Assembly: GCF_009177065.1 (NCBI RefSeq)
Contig: NZ_WEZF01000007.1
Span: 1-64,000, forward strand
Source of the DNA: Tautonia marina
Lineage (GTDB): Bacteria > Planctomycetota > Planctomycetia > Isosphaerales > Isosphaeraceae
DNA: 64,000 nucleotides
Reading direction: 5' to 3'
A model generated the notes under the pieces. It searched no databases. It was not told the DNA's origin and saw only the letters and a list, made by a program, of their open reading frames with translations. This document shows, piece after piece, positions 17,172 through 25,701 of the stretch. Numbering within the stretch: position 1 is the stretch's first letter; each line of letters begins with the position of its first letter. Position numbers and translations under genes: made by a program.

Positions 17172-18437
17172 TTACGTCGCTGCGGGCCGCGTGTGACAGG
17201 GATGCCGGGACCGCTCGGAAGCAAGCGCCCCAGCCGCGACCAGGGCGATCGCGGGAACCACCGGAGCACGCATTCTGAGATCGGTCCAGTAAAGACTATG
17301 AACCAGGGCCAGCGAGAGCAACGCCATCGGGGCCGCGATGCGCGGCCATTGCCACGTCGATCGACGAACCAGGCCGAGGACGAGCACCCCCCAGAGCGGG
17401 ATCGTCCAGGCGGCCGTCAGCCACCGGAGCCCCCGGGAATAGACGGCCGAGGAGGGAGCCACCGCCCAGAATCGGCCAACCCGTTCGAGGGTCGCCCGCG
17501 CCGCCTCGGTCGGACGATCGATCATGACCCGCACCGCCTGGAGGCGAAACCAGCGATCGGCCTGCGGTTCCGGCATTCCTTCGGCCCGTTGGTTGACCTC
17601 GGCAAACCAACGAGCCTGATTCGGTCCCGTCCAGACGGGCATCGGCCCTTTGAGCACGTCATCGTAATAGGCAGAATTGTTCGCCAAAAAAAGCGTATAG
17701 CCACCGTGGGTGGTCGTCCAGACGGGGGAACCCAGGACAACGGCGTTGCGAATGGCCCAGGGAGCCATTGTCAGGGTTAGGGCCGCCAGCATGACCACGC
17801 CTCGGACCGCTCGACGCAGCCATCGGCCCGGCGAGAGGAAGACAACTGCCGTCACAATCAGGAGCGCGGCGGGGAGCAAGCTGGGACGGCAGAGGGCGGC
17901 GAGCCCGGCAAGCAGGCCGGTTCGCAAGGCCTCGCCGATCGTTGGCACGGGACCGACCGATGCCAGCACGGCCGCGACCAGGGCCGACGCCATCGGCTCG
18001 GTCATCACGCCGCGGGCCTGGGACACGAGGACCGGATCGCAGGCCACGACAATCATGGCCAGGGCCGTCGCTCGGTCGGGTAATCCCCAGCGGCGAGCCG
18101 CCAGGCCGGTCAAGCCAATGGCCACCGCACCGGAGGCCAGGTGCAGGGTGACCACCCAGGCCGTCGCCGGCAGGCCGAGGAGGGTGACTCCCGGAGCCAG
18201 AGCCAGGGGATAAAGCGGAGGTCGGTAGGCGGTCGGTCGGTCGGCAACGCGGAAACCCTGACCATCGGCCAGCGACCGAGCGAGCACCAGATAGTTGTCG
18301 GGATCGCTCGGGGGTTCGTGTCGGAACGGCAGCATCAACGCGGCTCGGAATGCCAGGCCGATGAGCAAGATCAGCAAGGCCACAACGCGAAAACCTCGCC
18401 GTCCATCAGAACCGAGCATCCAAGCCGACCGACTCAC
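17172..18437 (-). CDS. GT-C type membrane glycosyltransferase (PMT/ArnT-like)
   Basis: 421 residues with about ten membrane helices. Members use a lipid-linked sugar and glycosylate outside the cytoplasmic membrane. The first loop carries the family's acidic pair in PPSDPDNYLVLARSLADGQG and AYRPPLYPLALAP; VMTEPMASALV and LAALCRPSLLPAALL are also typical. The long final loop contains SPVWTTTHGGYTLFLANN, common in planctomycete and bacterial GT39-like proteins. The start at 18437 overlaps the rhomboid stop by four bases (ATGA). Donor and acceptor are unknown. Confidence 0.78.
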   Translation of the reverse strand: MSRSAWMLGSDGRRGFRVVALLILLIGLAFRAALMLPFRHEPPSDPDNYLVLARSLADGQGFRVADRPTAYRPPLYPLALAPGVTLLGLPATAWVVTLHLASGAVAIGLTGLAARRWGLPDRATALAMIVVACDPVLVSQARGVMTEPMASALVAAVLASVGPVPTIGEALRTGLLAGLAALCRPSLLPAALLIVTAVVFLSPGRWLRRAVRGVVMLAALTLTMAPWAIRNAVVLGSPVWTTTHGGYTLFLANNSAYYDDVLKGPMPVWTGPNQARWFAEVNQRAEGMPEPQADRWFRLQAVRVMIDRPTEAARATLERVGRFWAVAPSSAVYSRGLRWLTAAWTIPLWGVLVLGLVRRSTWQWPRIAAPMALLSLALVHSLYWTDLRMRAPVVPAIALVAAGALASERSRHPCHTRPAAT

Positions 18438-19375
18438 CGGAAGACCCCATCACGAGCCATCGACGCAAAGGCGAAGCCGATCCCCACGATCAGACCGGCC
18501 ACGTGCGCCGTGTTGGCGATCGGCCCAAGCAAATTGAAGGCACAGATCACCAGCCAGGCCAGCAAGAGGATGACGGTTTGCGGGTGCAGTTGGAGGCCTG
18601 AGTCCGGATCGTACTTCCCGCGCATCCAGGCGTAGCCGAACAGAGCGTACAGCACGCCCGACATTCCGACAAAGGGAGCATTCGGCCCCCGAGCCGAAGG
18701 GACCGTGAACAGGTCGGGCAGGAAGAACTGCGCCATGTCGGACAGCACCGCCGCGACGAGCAGGAGAGATACGTACTCTCCCATTCGCCTGCGGCGCTCG
18801 ACGGCCCCCCCAAGAAGCACGAGCATATACATGTTAAAGAACAGGTGGATCAGGTTGCCGTGCAACAACGTCGGGGTCACGAGACGCCAGATCTGACCTT
18901 CGGCGATGGGGGCGAGCCCTCGGTTGGCGAGCTGCCGGTCTTCGGTCACAGACCATTCGGAAAAGTAAAGTGCGTTCGACAAGGGAGAGAGAGAATTCCC
19001 CCGATACACGAGCCAGTTGAACAGAAAGAGGGCGACGCAGAGGGTGACCAGGCCCCGGGTCACGGGTCCCATCGAAGCGGGATTTTGAAGCCGGTTTCGG
19101 AGATCGACGGTCCTGCGTTGGTAGTCGCGTTCTTCTTTTTCCCGACGGCGGCGAACGGTTTCGGCCTCGCGGCGAGCGTCGAGATAACGGGGAGCGTTCG
19201 GATTTTCCTGGAACTGACGAAGCTCGTCGCGGGCCAGGTCAAGCTGGTCTTCGCGATGGATCCAGACCGCGCAGCCGTCGGCCCCTCCGATGATGCGAGA
19301 GGTGATGCCCAACGTCAGCAGGTAATCCGCGAAGCGAAGGGCCTGCTCTTCGGGCAGCGAACCGATCTGGCGCAT
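18434..19375 (-). CDS. Rhomboid intramembrane serine protease, GlpG-like
   Basis: 313 residues. It cleaves membrane proteins within the lipid bilayer. An N-terminal soluble domain of about 100 residues (LPEEQALRFADYLLTLGITSRI, QFQENPN) resembles the cytoplasmic domain of GlpG, then six or more membrane helices follow. Catalytic Ser lies in GMSGVLYALFG and catalytic His in ANTAHVAGLIVG; LLHGNLIHLFFNMYML is the oxyanion and L1 region. The ATG at 19375 is chosen because AGGA lies about 10 bases upstream; a GTG at 19396 is possible. It is translationally coupled to the glycosyltransferase gene. Confidence 0.9.
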   Translation of the reverse strand: MRQIGSLPEEQALRFADYLLTLGITSRIIGGADGCAVWIHREDQLDLARDELRQFQENPNAPRYLDARREAETVRRRREKEERDYQRRTVDLRNRLQNPASMGPVTRGLVTLCVALFLFNWLVYRGNSLSPLSNALYFSEWSVTEDRQLANRGLAPIAEGQIWRLVTPTLLHGNLIHLFFNMYMLVLLGGAVERRRRMGEYVSLLLVAAVLSDMAQFFLPDLFTVPSARGPNAPFVGMSGVLYALFGYAWMRGKYDPDSGLQLHPQTVILLLAWLVICAFNLLGPIANTAHVAGLIVGIGFAFASMARDGVFR

Positions 19376-19553
19376 GAGTAACCGTCCTAACGTCACCTCG
19401 GGCTTGAGACTGCACCTATGGTAACGAAAACCTCGGTCGGGGCCAAATCATCGCGCGGAAAGGGACCTCAAGATGGGTTCCCTCCGTGGCCTCGACGATC
19501 GGGCTTTGCTAAGGTAGGAACCTCGAAGACGAACCCATCCCGATTCCCCCACG

Positions 19554-20585
19554 ATGGCGAGCAATCGAAGACCAATGCCCGACCGGCCCCGCATCTTCAT
19601 GATGACCCACATGCACGAAGACGGCATGAACCTGCTGCACGAGGCCGGTGATGTCGTCATGACCTCGTCGCTCGAACCCGAAATCCTGCACCGCGAGGTC
19701 GCCGGTGCCGACGCGATCGTCACACGAACTTACGGTCGGATCGATGCGGCCTTGATGGACGCCGCCGGCCCGCAACTGAAGGTGGTCGGACGGCACGGCG
19801 TCGGCGTTGATCACGTGGACGTGCCCGCCGCGACCGAGCGGGGAATCCTCGTCGTTTCGACCCCGGGCGCGAACAAGGAGGCCGTTGCCGAACACGTTTT
19901 CGCGTTCATGATCGGCCTGTCGAAACATTTTCCTCAGCAGATGATCGCCCTTGAGGAAGGGCGGTTCATGGACCGCACAAAGCTGATGGGCCGCGACATC
20001 CAGGGAAAGACGCTCAGCATTGTCGGCTTCGGCAACGTGGGTCGAGTCGTGGGCCGGATCGCCCGAACGGCCTTCTCGATGCGAGTGCTTTACAACGACA
20101 TCGTGCCCGCACCGGCCGAGGTCGAGGCCGAGGCGGGTGCCACCCGCGTCGATTTCGAGACGGCGCTCCGCGAAGGGGATTATGTCACGATGCACGTTCC
20201 CCTCGACGACAGCACTCGCGGGATGATCGATCGCCGGGCGCTGACTCTGATGAAGCCCGATGCGATCTTGCTCAACACGTGTCGCGGTCCCGTCGTCGAT
20301 GAGGAGGCGGTGGCCGTAGCACTCGACGAGGGCCGACTCTGGGGCTACGGAGCCGATGTTTTCGCCGAGGAGCCCCCGCCGGATGACCATCCGCTGATCG
20401 GTCGGCCCGACGTGATGCTCACGCCTCACAGTGCGGCGCAAACGATCGAGAGCCTGAAAAACATGGCCACCTGGGTTGCCGAGGATGTGGTCCGGGTGCT
20501 CCGTGGCGATGCTCCGTTGCGACCTTACAATGACCCCACCACCGTCGCGGCCAACCGGGCGAAACGGACCGGCGCGTCGGCGTGA
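19554..20585 (+). CDS. D-isomer-specific 2-hydroxyacid dehydrogenase
   Basis: 343 residues. NAD-dependent oxidoreductase of the SerA/hydroxypyruvate reductase family. The Rossmann motif GFGNVG is at 158-163 and the catalytic residues are R244 (LNTCRGPVVDEEA), E273 (DVFAEEPP) and H292 (LTPHSAAQT). It lacks the ACT regulatory domain of biosynthetic phosphoglycerate dehydrogenase, so the substrate cannot be told from sequence. The segment VVGRHGVGVDHVD is the substrate-side signature. It stands alone, divergent from the rhomboid operon. A second in-frame ATG at 19575 could be the true start. Confidence 0.85.
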   Translation: MASNRRPMPDRPRIFMMTHMHEDGMNLLHEAGDVVMTSSLEPEILHREVAGADAIVTRTYGRIDAALMDAAGPQLKVVGRHGVGVDHVDVPAATERGILVVSTPGANKEAVAEHVFAFMIGLSKHFPQQMIALEEGRFMDRTKLMGRDIQGKTLSIVGFGNVGRVVGRIARTAFSMRVLYNDIVPAPAEVEAEAGATRVDFETALREGDYVTMHVPLDDSTRGMIDRRALTLMKPDAILLNTCRGPVVDEEAVAVALDEGRLWGYGADVFAEEPPPDDHPLIGRPDVMLTPHSAAQTIESLKNMATWVAEDVVRVLRGDAPLRPYNDPTTVAANRAKRTGASA

Positions 20586-20612
20586 GGTCATCCATCGGTC
20601 CAGGTGTTCCCG

Positions 20613-21071
20613 TTACTGGCCCCCCGCAAAGGGCACCGAGACCGGTTGCCCTTGCACGGTGGCATTGATCGTCCCGAAGAACGGGTCGAAGACATAATCG
20701 CCAGGAGAGGAGGCGAAGCGGGCCTCGCCACCTCCGGGAGTCAGGGTGATTGTGGTGGATTCGCCACCGGGAAGCGCCAGCTCGACGGAAACATCGCTCG
20801 GGGCCGGAGTGAGCGGGTCGTAGGTTTCCGTATTCTGATAGAAATAGGCCACAACGCGGGCCTGGGGGCCGACCTGTTCGGTCGTGACCTCCACGGCTCC
20901 GCCGTCAGGAAGTGAGACGAGCGGGCCGTCGTGTTGACCGAAGATCGGGTTGTCTTCCGGGGCAATCGAGACCTCGCCAGGTCCACCGCAACCGGCAAGG
21001 CAGCACGCGACCACGCCGAGGGTCAGCACGCGCGATCGAATCGAATTCTGAGCGGGCATGAGGGTGTTCAT
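20613..21071 (-). CDS. Lipoprotein companion of the DUF1559 pseudopilin
   Basis: 152 residues from ATG 21071. The N-terminus SRVLTLGVVACCLAGCGG is a lipoprotein signal with the lipobox LAGC. The mature part is all-beta in appearance (LVSLPDGGAVEV, SVELALPGGESTTITLTPGGGEARFASSPGDYVFDPFFG), like the small beta-sandwich lipoproteins that often follow DUF1559 genes in planctomycetes. It is on the same strand as the DUF1559 gene, 107 bp downstream of it and behind a strong hairpin, so its expression may be lower. Confidence 0.7.
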   Translation of the reverse strand: MNTLMPAQNSIRSRVLTLGVVACCLAGCGGPGEVSIAPEDNPIFGQHDGPLVSLPDGGAVEVTTEQVGPQARVVAYFYQNTETYDPLTPAPSDVSVELALPGGESTTITLTPGGGEARFASSPGDYVFDPFFGTINATVQGQPVSVPFAGGQ

Positions 21072-21101
21072 CTCAAGAGAGCGTCCTGGGGGCACCGGCA
21101 A

Positions 21102-21137
21102 CGACGCCCGGGCAGGCGGAACCCGCCCCGGGCGTCG
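21102..21137 (-). terminator. Intercistronic hairpin after the DUF1559 gene
   Basis: CGACGCCCGGG (21102-21112) pairs with 21127-21137, 11 perfect GC-rich pairs. It sits between the DUF1559 stop and the lipoprotein start. Without a T-tract it may act as a partial terminator or RNA-stabilising hairpin, giving more pseudopilin than lipoprotein. Confidence 0.5.
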
Positions 21138-21178
21138 AGAAGGTAGATCGGGTGGAAGTTCTGGGGCAACCGAGCGGC

Positions 21179-22324
21179 TCAATACTGGTCGGCGCTGATG
21201 ACCTCGCCACCGTTGCGCGTGCCCAATGCTCTCCAGGTGAAGACATTAACGGTGCTCTTGACGAACTTGACCGAGCCGTCGCCGAGCAGAACGTTCACCC
21301 CGCCCGGGTGATCGCTGCGGGCCGAGACGATGGCGTGTTCGCCGGGAACATCGGCAATGGCACTGGCCATGCCGCAGTCCTGCCCGTTCCAGTTCGGCGG
21401 GGCGACGTGGTTATAGAGCGATCCGGAGTAGGCAGCGGTCGGCCATCCGTTCACATAGTCGCTGCCATCGAGGAACCGCCCCATAGAATTGAAGTGGAAA
21501 CGGTCAGGCACGCGGACATAACCCCCGCAGGCCTGGAAATGGAGGTCGCGATCCGCCTCGGAAACCGGGGTGGTCTGCCGCTGAGGAGACGTGATGATGT
21601 CGGCGGGAGTGGGAGGGTTGGAGGAAAGATCGGTTCCGCTCCCCTTAATGCGTTCGGAGAAGACGGCGGTGTTGCTCAGGCCATCCGTGAAGTCGGCCAC
21701 GCGAAGTGAAGGGCCATAGGTGAAGGCCCCGTTGCCGGGGGCGGTTCGTACGGCATTGTTATCCCAGGTCGCCGCTCCTCCGTGGGTCAGTGAACCGCCG
21801 AAGTTGTAGCGATAGTTGTTCTCACCGACGACTCGACCGGTGTTTGCGTCGGAGGGGCAGATGTAGACATTGAAGGCAATCGAGTACGCGGTGAAATTGG
21901 CGTTTGAGACGACTCCGCCAGTCGTCAGGCGGTTCGAGGTCGCCACCGAGAAGTTCATGGCGCTGTAGGCGTTGACCTGCTCCATGAAGTTCAGGATGTG
22001 CGTGTGGACCGAGATGTTGCCGGTCCAGTTGCCCGGCACCGAGCCATAGCTGGTGTACCGACCCGTCACGGGGTTCCCGGCCGAGTCGGTCCGATCCGGC
22101 TGGAGCCGACCGGGAGGAAAGGCGTTATGACTACTTTCGTAGTTGGCCAGTCCGAGCCCGATTTGCTTCAGGTTGTTCGTGCATTGGGCGCGTCGGGCGG
22201 CCTCTCGGGCCGACTGCACGGCCGGGAGGAGCAATGCAATGAGGACGCCGATGATGGCGATGACCACGAGCAATTCGATGAGGGTGAATCCGCGACGATG
22301 GCCGGAACAATCGCTGGGGGACAT
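21179..22324 (-). CDS. DUF1559 pseudopilin-like protein
   Basis: 381 residues. The N-terminus is a type IV prepilin signal: a short basic leader, then [24 protein letters not shown] with the processing site after Gly and Glu at +5. A long beta-rich DUF1559 domain follows ([31 protein letters not shown]), ending with [16 protein letters not shown], the DG motif typical of the family. These proteins are hugely expanded in Planctomycetes and thought to be surface or pilus-like structures; the exact job is unknown. A short hairpin (22376-22394) lies in its upstream region. Confidence 0.93.
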   Translation of the reverse strand: MSPSDCSGHRRGFTLIELLVVIAIIGVLIALLLPAVQSAREAARRAQCTNNLKQIGLGLANYESSHNAFPPGRLQPDRTDSAGNPVTGRYTSYGSVPGNWTGNISVHTHILNFMEQVNAYSAMNFSVATSNRLTTGGVVSNANFTAYSIAFNVYICPSDANTGRVVGENNYRYNFGGSLTHGGAATWDNNAVRTAPGNGAFTYGPSLRVADFTDGLSNTAVFSERIKGSGTDLSSNPPTPADIITSPQRQTTPVSEADRDLHFQACGGYVRVPDRFHFNSMGRFLDGSDYVNGWPTAAYSGSLYNHVAPPNWNGQDCGMASAIADVPGEHAIVSARSDHPGGVNVLLGDGSVKFVKSTVNVFTWRALGTRNGGEVISADQY

Positions 22325-22628
22325 CTATCCTGGAACCTCGAAGGGTTGAGCAGGGGCGAAAATTCGAAAGGGACTCCGGGCGCACAACGCCCGGGGCAAG
22401 GAAAGGAAGGAGGCTCGAGCGATCATCCTCGACCGTCTTGAGCCGCAAGCATTGTAAACGTCGAATCCAGGAGAGGTGATGAAAATTATGTGAATTCACA
22501 CCATCCTCGGTCAATGTCCCTTCTCGATCATCTTGGAGAAAGGGGTGCGCTTGCCCCGGTCCTACAATCGTTCGGTCAAAGGACACCGGTTCGGCAGACG
22601 GCGAATCTTCGTGCGAAGAGGTACGGCA
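22325..22628. other. Divergent intergenic region
   Basis: About 300 bases between the DUF1559 gene (minus) and the photolyase gene (plus). It contains a small inverted repeat CCGGGCG/CGCCCGG (22376-22394) and a TACAAT box at 22563-22568 that could be the -10 element of the photolyase gene, although no good -35 box lies at the right distance. Nothing else is recognised. Confidence 0.4.
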
Positions 22629-24044
22629 GTGGCTGGCATCGAGGAACTGTTGCAACCGAACCCGAGAGTCCGGATCGTTCGATCGGGAGAACCGGCGCCT
22701 TCCGGCTCGTGCGTACTCTACTGGATGCAGCGATCGCAACGAGCGGAGGACAACCCAGCCCTGGATCTGGCCATCGCGTTGGGAAACGCCCTGAATCTTC
22801 CCGTTCTGGCGGCCTTCGGCTTGACGGCCAACTATCCGGGAGCGCAGCGAAGGCAGTATCGGTTCTTGCTCGACGCCATGCCGGAGATTGAACGAGGACT
22901 GAGGGCTCGTGGCGTTCCGTTCGTCTTGAGGCTTGGCTCGCCCGATGAGGTGATCGCCTCGCTTTGCCGGGAGGTGGAACCGGCCTTCCTGGTCGGAGAC
23001 GAGAATCCGGTCCGGATCGGCCGCCAATGGCGGGACCGCGTGGCCGAACAGGTTGACCTGCCGTTTCGATGTGTCGATGGCGATGTGGTCGTTCCATCCT
23101 CGCTGTTTTCGAAACAGGAATACGCCGCGCGGACGATTCGACCGAAGATCCATCGGGTCTGGGACACGTACCTCCAGCCCTTCGGGCCATCAAGGGTCGC
23201 GGAAACCTCGTGGCGGGGCCGGAGATTACCCAAGGGTGAAACGATCGACGCCGACGCCTTGCTCAAGGCGATCAAGGTCAAGGGGGTCGGTGAGGTGCCG
23301 GGATATCGCGGTGGACCGAGCGAGGCCAGCAAGCGATTGGAACGCTTCGTCAGCGATCGCTTGCCGCACTATGCGACTGCTCGGAACGAGCCGACCCCCT
23401 ACATGACCAGCGAACTGTCGGCTCACCTGCACTTCGGCCACATTAGCCCCATCACCTGTGCCCTGGCGGCGAAGGAGAGCGACGCCGGGCAGGAGCACAT
23501 CGACGCCTACCTGGAAGAATTGATCGTCCGCCGCGAGCTGGCAATCAACTACGTCACGCACAATCCGAACTACGACCGGCTGGAGGGCTGCCCGGATTGG
23601 GCGCTCAAGACCCTGGCCAAGCACGCCGACGACCCTCGACCGCACCGCTACTCGGCCGAGGAGTTGGAAGCGGGAGAGACACACGACCCGCTCTGGAACG
23701 CCGCGCAACGCGAGATGGTGCTCACCGGACGCATGCACAACTACCTTCGGATGTACTGGGCCAAGAAAATTCTCGAATGGAGCCCCGACGCAGAAACCGC
23801 GTTCGACATCGCCCTTGACCTGAACGATCGCTACGAGATGGACGGCCGCGATCCGAACGGCTATGTCGGGGTTTCCTGGGCGATCGGCGGCTTGCACGAC
23901 CGCCCCTGGCCCGAGCGGCCGATCTTCGGCACCGTTCGCTTCATGAGTTATGAAAGCACGCGCAAGAAGTTTGATTCCAAAGGGTACATCCGGCGCGTGC
24001 AGTCGCTGGACGCTCGATCGGGCGAGTCGGTCGAATCCGGATGA
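22629..24044 (+). CDS. phrB: Class II CPD photolyase
   Basis: 471 residues from GTG 22629 (AAGAGG 7 bases upstream); an upstream in-frame extension has no RBS. The enzyme uses FAD and blue light to split cyclobutane pyrimidine dimers in DNA. The N-terminal Rossmann-like antenna domain starts with VLYWMQRSQRAEDNPAL, a hallmark of class II enzymes. The FAD-binding helical domain has ELSAHLHFGHISP, FLEELIVRRELAINY-like (YLEELIVRRELAINYV) and the C-terminal MYWAKKILEWSPDAETA, LNDRYEMDGRDPNGYVGVSWAIGGLHDRPW blocks. The last 15 or so residues are a variable tail. It is convergent with the ceramidase-like gene, with only 31 bp between stops. Confidence 0.95.
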   Translation: MAGIEELLQPNPRVRIVRSGEPAPSGSCVLYWMQRSQRAEDNPALDLAIALGNALNLPVLAAFGLTANYPGAQRRQYRFLLDAMPEIERGLRARGVPFVLRLGSPDEVIASLCREVEPAFLVGDENPVRIGRQWRDRVAEQVDLPFRCVDGDVVVPSSLFSKQEYAARTIRPKIHRVWDTYLQPFGPSRVAETSWRGRRLPKGETIDADALLKAIKVKGVGEVPGYRGGPSEASKRLERFVSDRLPHYATARNEPTPYMTSELSAHLHFGHISPITCALAAKESDAGQEHIDAYLEELIVRRELAINYVTHNPNYDRLEGCPDWALKTLAKHADDPRPHRYSAEELEAGETHDPLWNAAQREMVLTGRMHNYLRMYWAKKILEWSPDAETAFDIALDLNDRYEMDGRDPNGYVGVSWAIGGLHDRPWPERPIFGTVRFMSYESTRKKFDSKGYIRRVQSLDARSGESVESG

Positions 24045-24075
24045 CACGCCCCGCCCAGTGCCGATTCCACTCCGA

Positions 24076-25551
24076 TCAATCTTCGGGCCAGAGCGCCTTG
24101 ATCGCCTCGACCGTGCGCTCAACCAGTTCGTCGCCCCCCTTCGGGCCGACCTTGCTGCTCTGAACGATCGCACTATATCCGCCACCTTGGACAGCGAACG
24201 CGGTGGGCAGGTAGGATCCCGGCCCTGCGAGCTGAATGACGAAGGTCTGCAAGGACGGACTGCGGGCCTTCATTCGGATGCCGTACTCGGTGAACAGCTC
24301 GAACGGGTTTGTGGCGATCGCAACGTCGCCGACCCGAATGACGTGCAGCTCCATCTCGTAAGGCGGGACGGAACCGGACTGTTGTTGCTCGTAACGATCG
24401 AGCACCGCCTGGTGCCAGAGCATCCGGCGCTTCTGGGCTGGGTCGGCGGAGAGCGACTCGACCTCTCGGGTGGCCTCGGCAACTTCCTCGTCCGTCACCA
24501 GTCGAACCGGCAGCTCAATGGTTTTGACCGTGTGGACCAGCGGGAGATCGGTGACGATCTCTTGCCGGGCCCCTTCGTACGCCTCGTCCCAGGCGTGAAC
24601 GATGCGGCGGGCGATCTCGTCGAGGCGATCGAGACCGCGAAGCCTCCGCATCCGTTCCTCGGCGTCTTTACGTATCATCAGGTGAGGCGACTGATCGCCG
24701 GCCGCCCCAATCCACCCGAGAATGGCCAGGTTCTCTCCGTGACGCTCGCGAAGTTGTTGACGAACCGAATGCCAGAAGTCGGCGTTCACGGCCGATCGGC
24801 TCTCGACCTCCTGAGCAGGGCAGGCGACGTTGATGGCGGTTGCGATCAGCGATTCATCCTTGTCCCAGAAGAAAAGGACCTCGACGCCGTGGTCTTCGTA
24901 GCCTTCGATTCCAACAAAATCATCCTGATTCGTGCGACCATACATCACCGACCGACCATCGGCGTAAACCGAACGGCGATTCTGGGCAACGACGGCGTGA
25001 CCCAGTCCCCAACCAACCCCGGCAGGCTGACGGGACTCCCAGGCCTCGGTCGACGCCTCGACAATCCGATCGACGAGGAAGGCGACATACTCGGTCGGCG
25101 AGACGATCGTGTCGTCGTCGGGCAACTCGTAACGGTCTTCCGCCATCACCGGGGCCGTATGGGTATGGGTGGCGCTCAGGACAAGCTTCATCGGGTCGAA
25201 ATCCGGGAGCCGATCCGCCAGGTGTTCGCGGACCTGCTCGATGATTCCTTCCCGGATGGCGACCAACTCGCAGGAGACAAGGATTGCCTGGTCGATCACC
25301 TGGTCCCCGTCACGCGATTCCAAAGCCAGAGCAGTGGCGGTGACGGGGGTTTCCACGTTCCGAGCGATCCGGGTGGTCATCTGCCCCGAGAGGGGGACCG
25401 GGCGATCGGGCGTGATACTGATCGTGGTCGCGCCGACCCGAAGTTCCGCCGCGAACCCCTCGCGAGCAAGGCCGGTCATCAGCCCGGCCGCCAGCAGGGC
25501 CGGAATCACCACGATCCAGGTTCGAATAGTTCGACGAGTTGCGCGTCGCAT
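24076..25551 (-). CDS. Secreted neutral/alkaline ceramidase-like hydrolase
   Basis: 491 residues with an N-terminal signal or anchor (TWIVVIPALLAAGLMTGLAREGFAA). It resembles the N-terminal catalytic domain of neutral/alkaline non-lysosomal ceramidases, zinc amidases: VGATTISITPDRPVPLSGQ at the mature N-terminus, LVLSATHTHTAP (zinc-binding His), and NVACPAQEVESRSAVNADFWHSVRQ. The C-terminal immunoglobulin-like domain of true ceramidases is missing, as in many planctomycete homologues, so the real substrate may differ from ceramide. Confidence 0.82.
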   Translation of the reverse strand: MRRATRRTIRTWIVVIPALLAAGLMTGLAREGFAAELRVGATTISITPDRPVPLSGQMTTRIARNVETPVTATALALESRDGDQVIDQAILVSCELVAIREGIIEQVREHLADRLPDFDPMKLVLSATHTHTAPVMAEDRYELPDDDTIVSPTEYVAFLVDRIVEASTEAWESRQPAGVGWGLGHAVVAQNRRSVYADGRSVMYGRTNQDDFVGIEGYEDHGVEVLFFWDKDESLIATAINVACPAQEVESRSAVNADFWHSVRQQLRERHGENLAILGWIGAAGDQSPHLMIRKDAEERMRRLRGLDRLDEIARRIVHAWDEAYEGARQEIVTDLPLVHTVKTIELPVRLVTDEEVAEATREVESLSADPAQKRRMLWHQAVLDRYEQQQSGSVPPYEMELHVIRVGDVAIATNPFELFTEYGIRMKARSPSLQTFVIQLAGPGSYLPTAFAVQGGGYSAIVQSSKVGPKGGDELVERTVEAIKALWPED

Positions 25552-25701
25552 GAGAACGTTCCCCTGGGTGCCAGATGCGAACGGGCGGCCGAGGCAGACA
25601 CCTCGACTCGCCCGATAACCTCAGGAGCACCAGTATCAAGGAACGCACCAGGGAGTCGCAAGGATGAAGCCAACCCCGGTTTTTCCCAGCATGAGGCGGC
25701 C

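Noticed and set aside
22533-22628. N-terminal extension of the photolyase
   Set aside because: No RBS before its ATG, basic content unlike class II photolyases, and a TACAAT promoter box lies inside it; GTG 22629 has an RBS.
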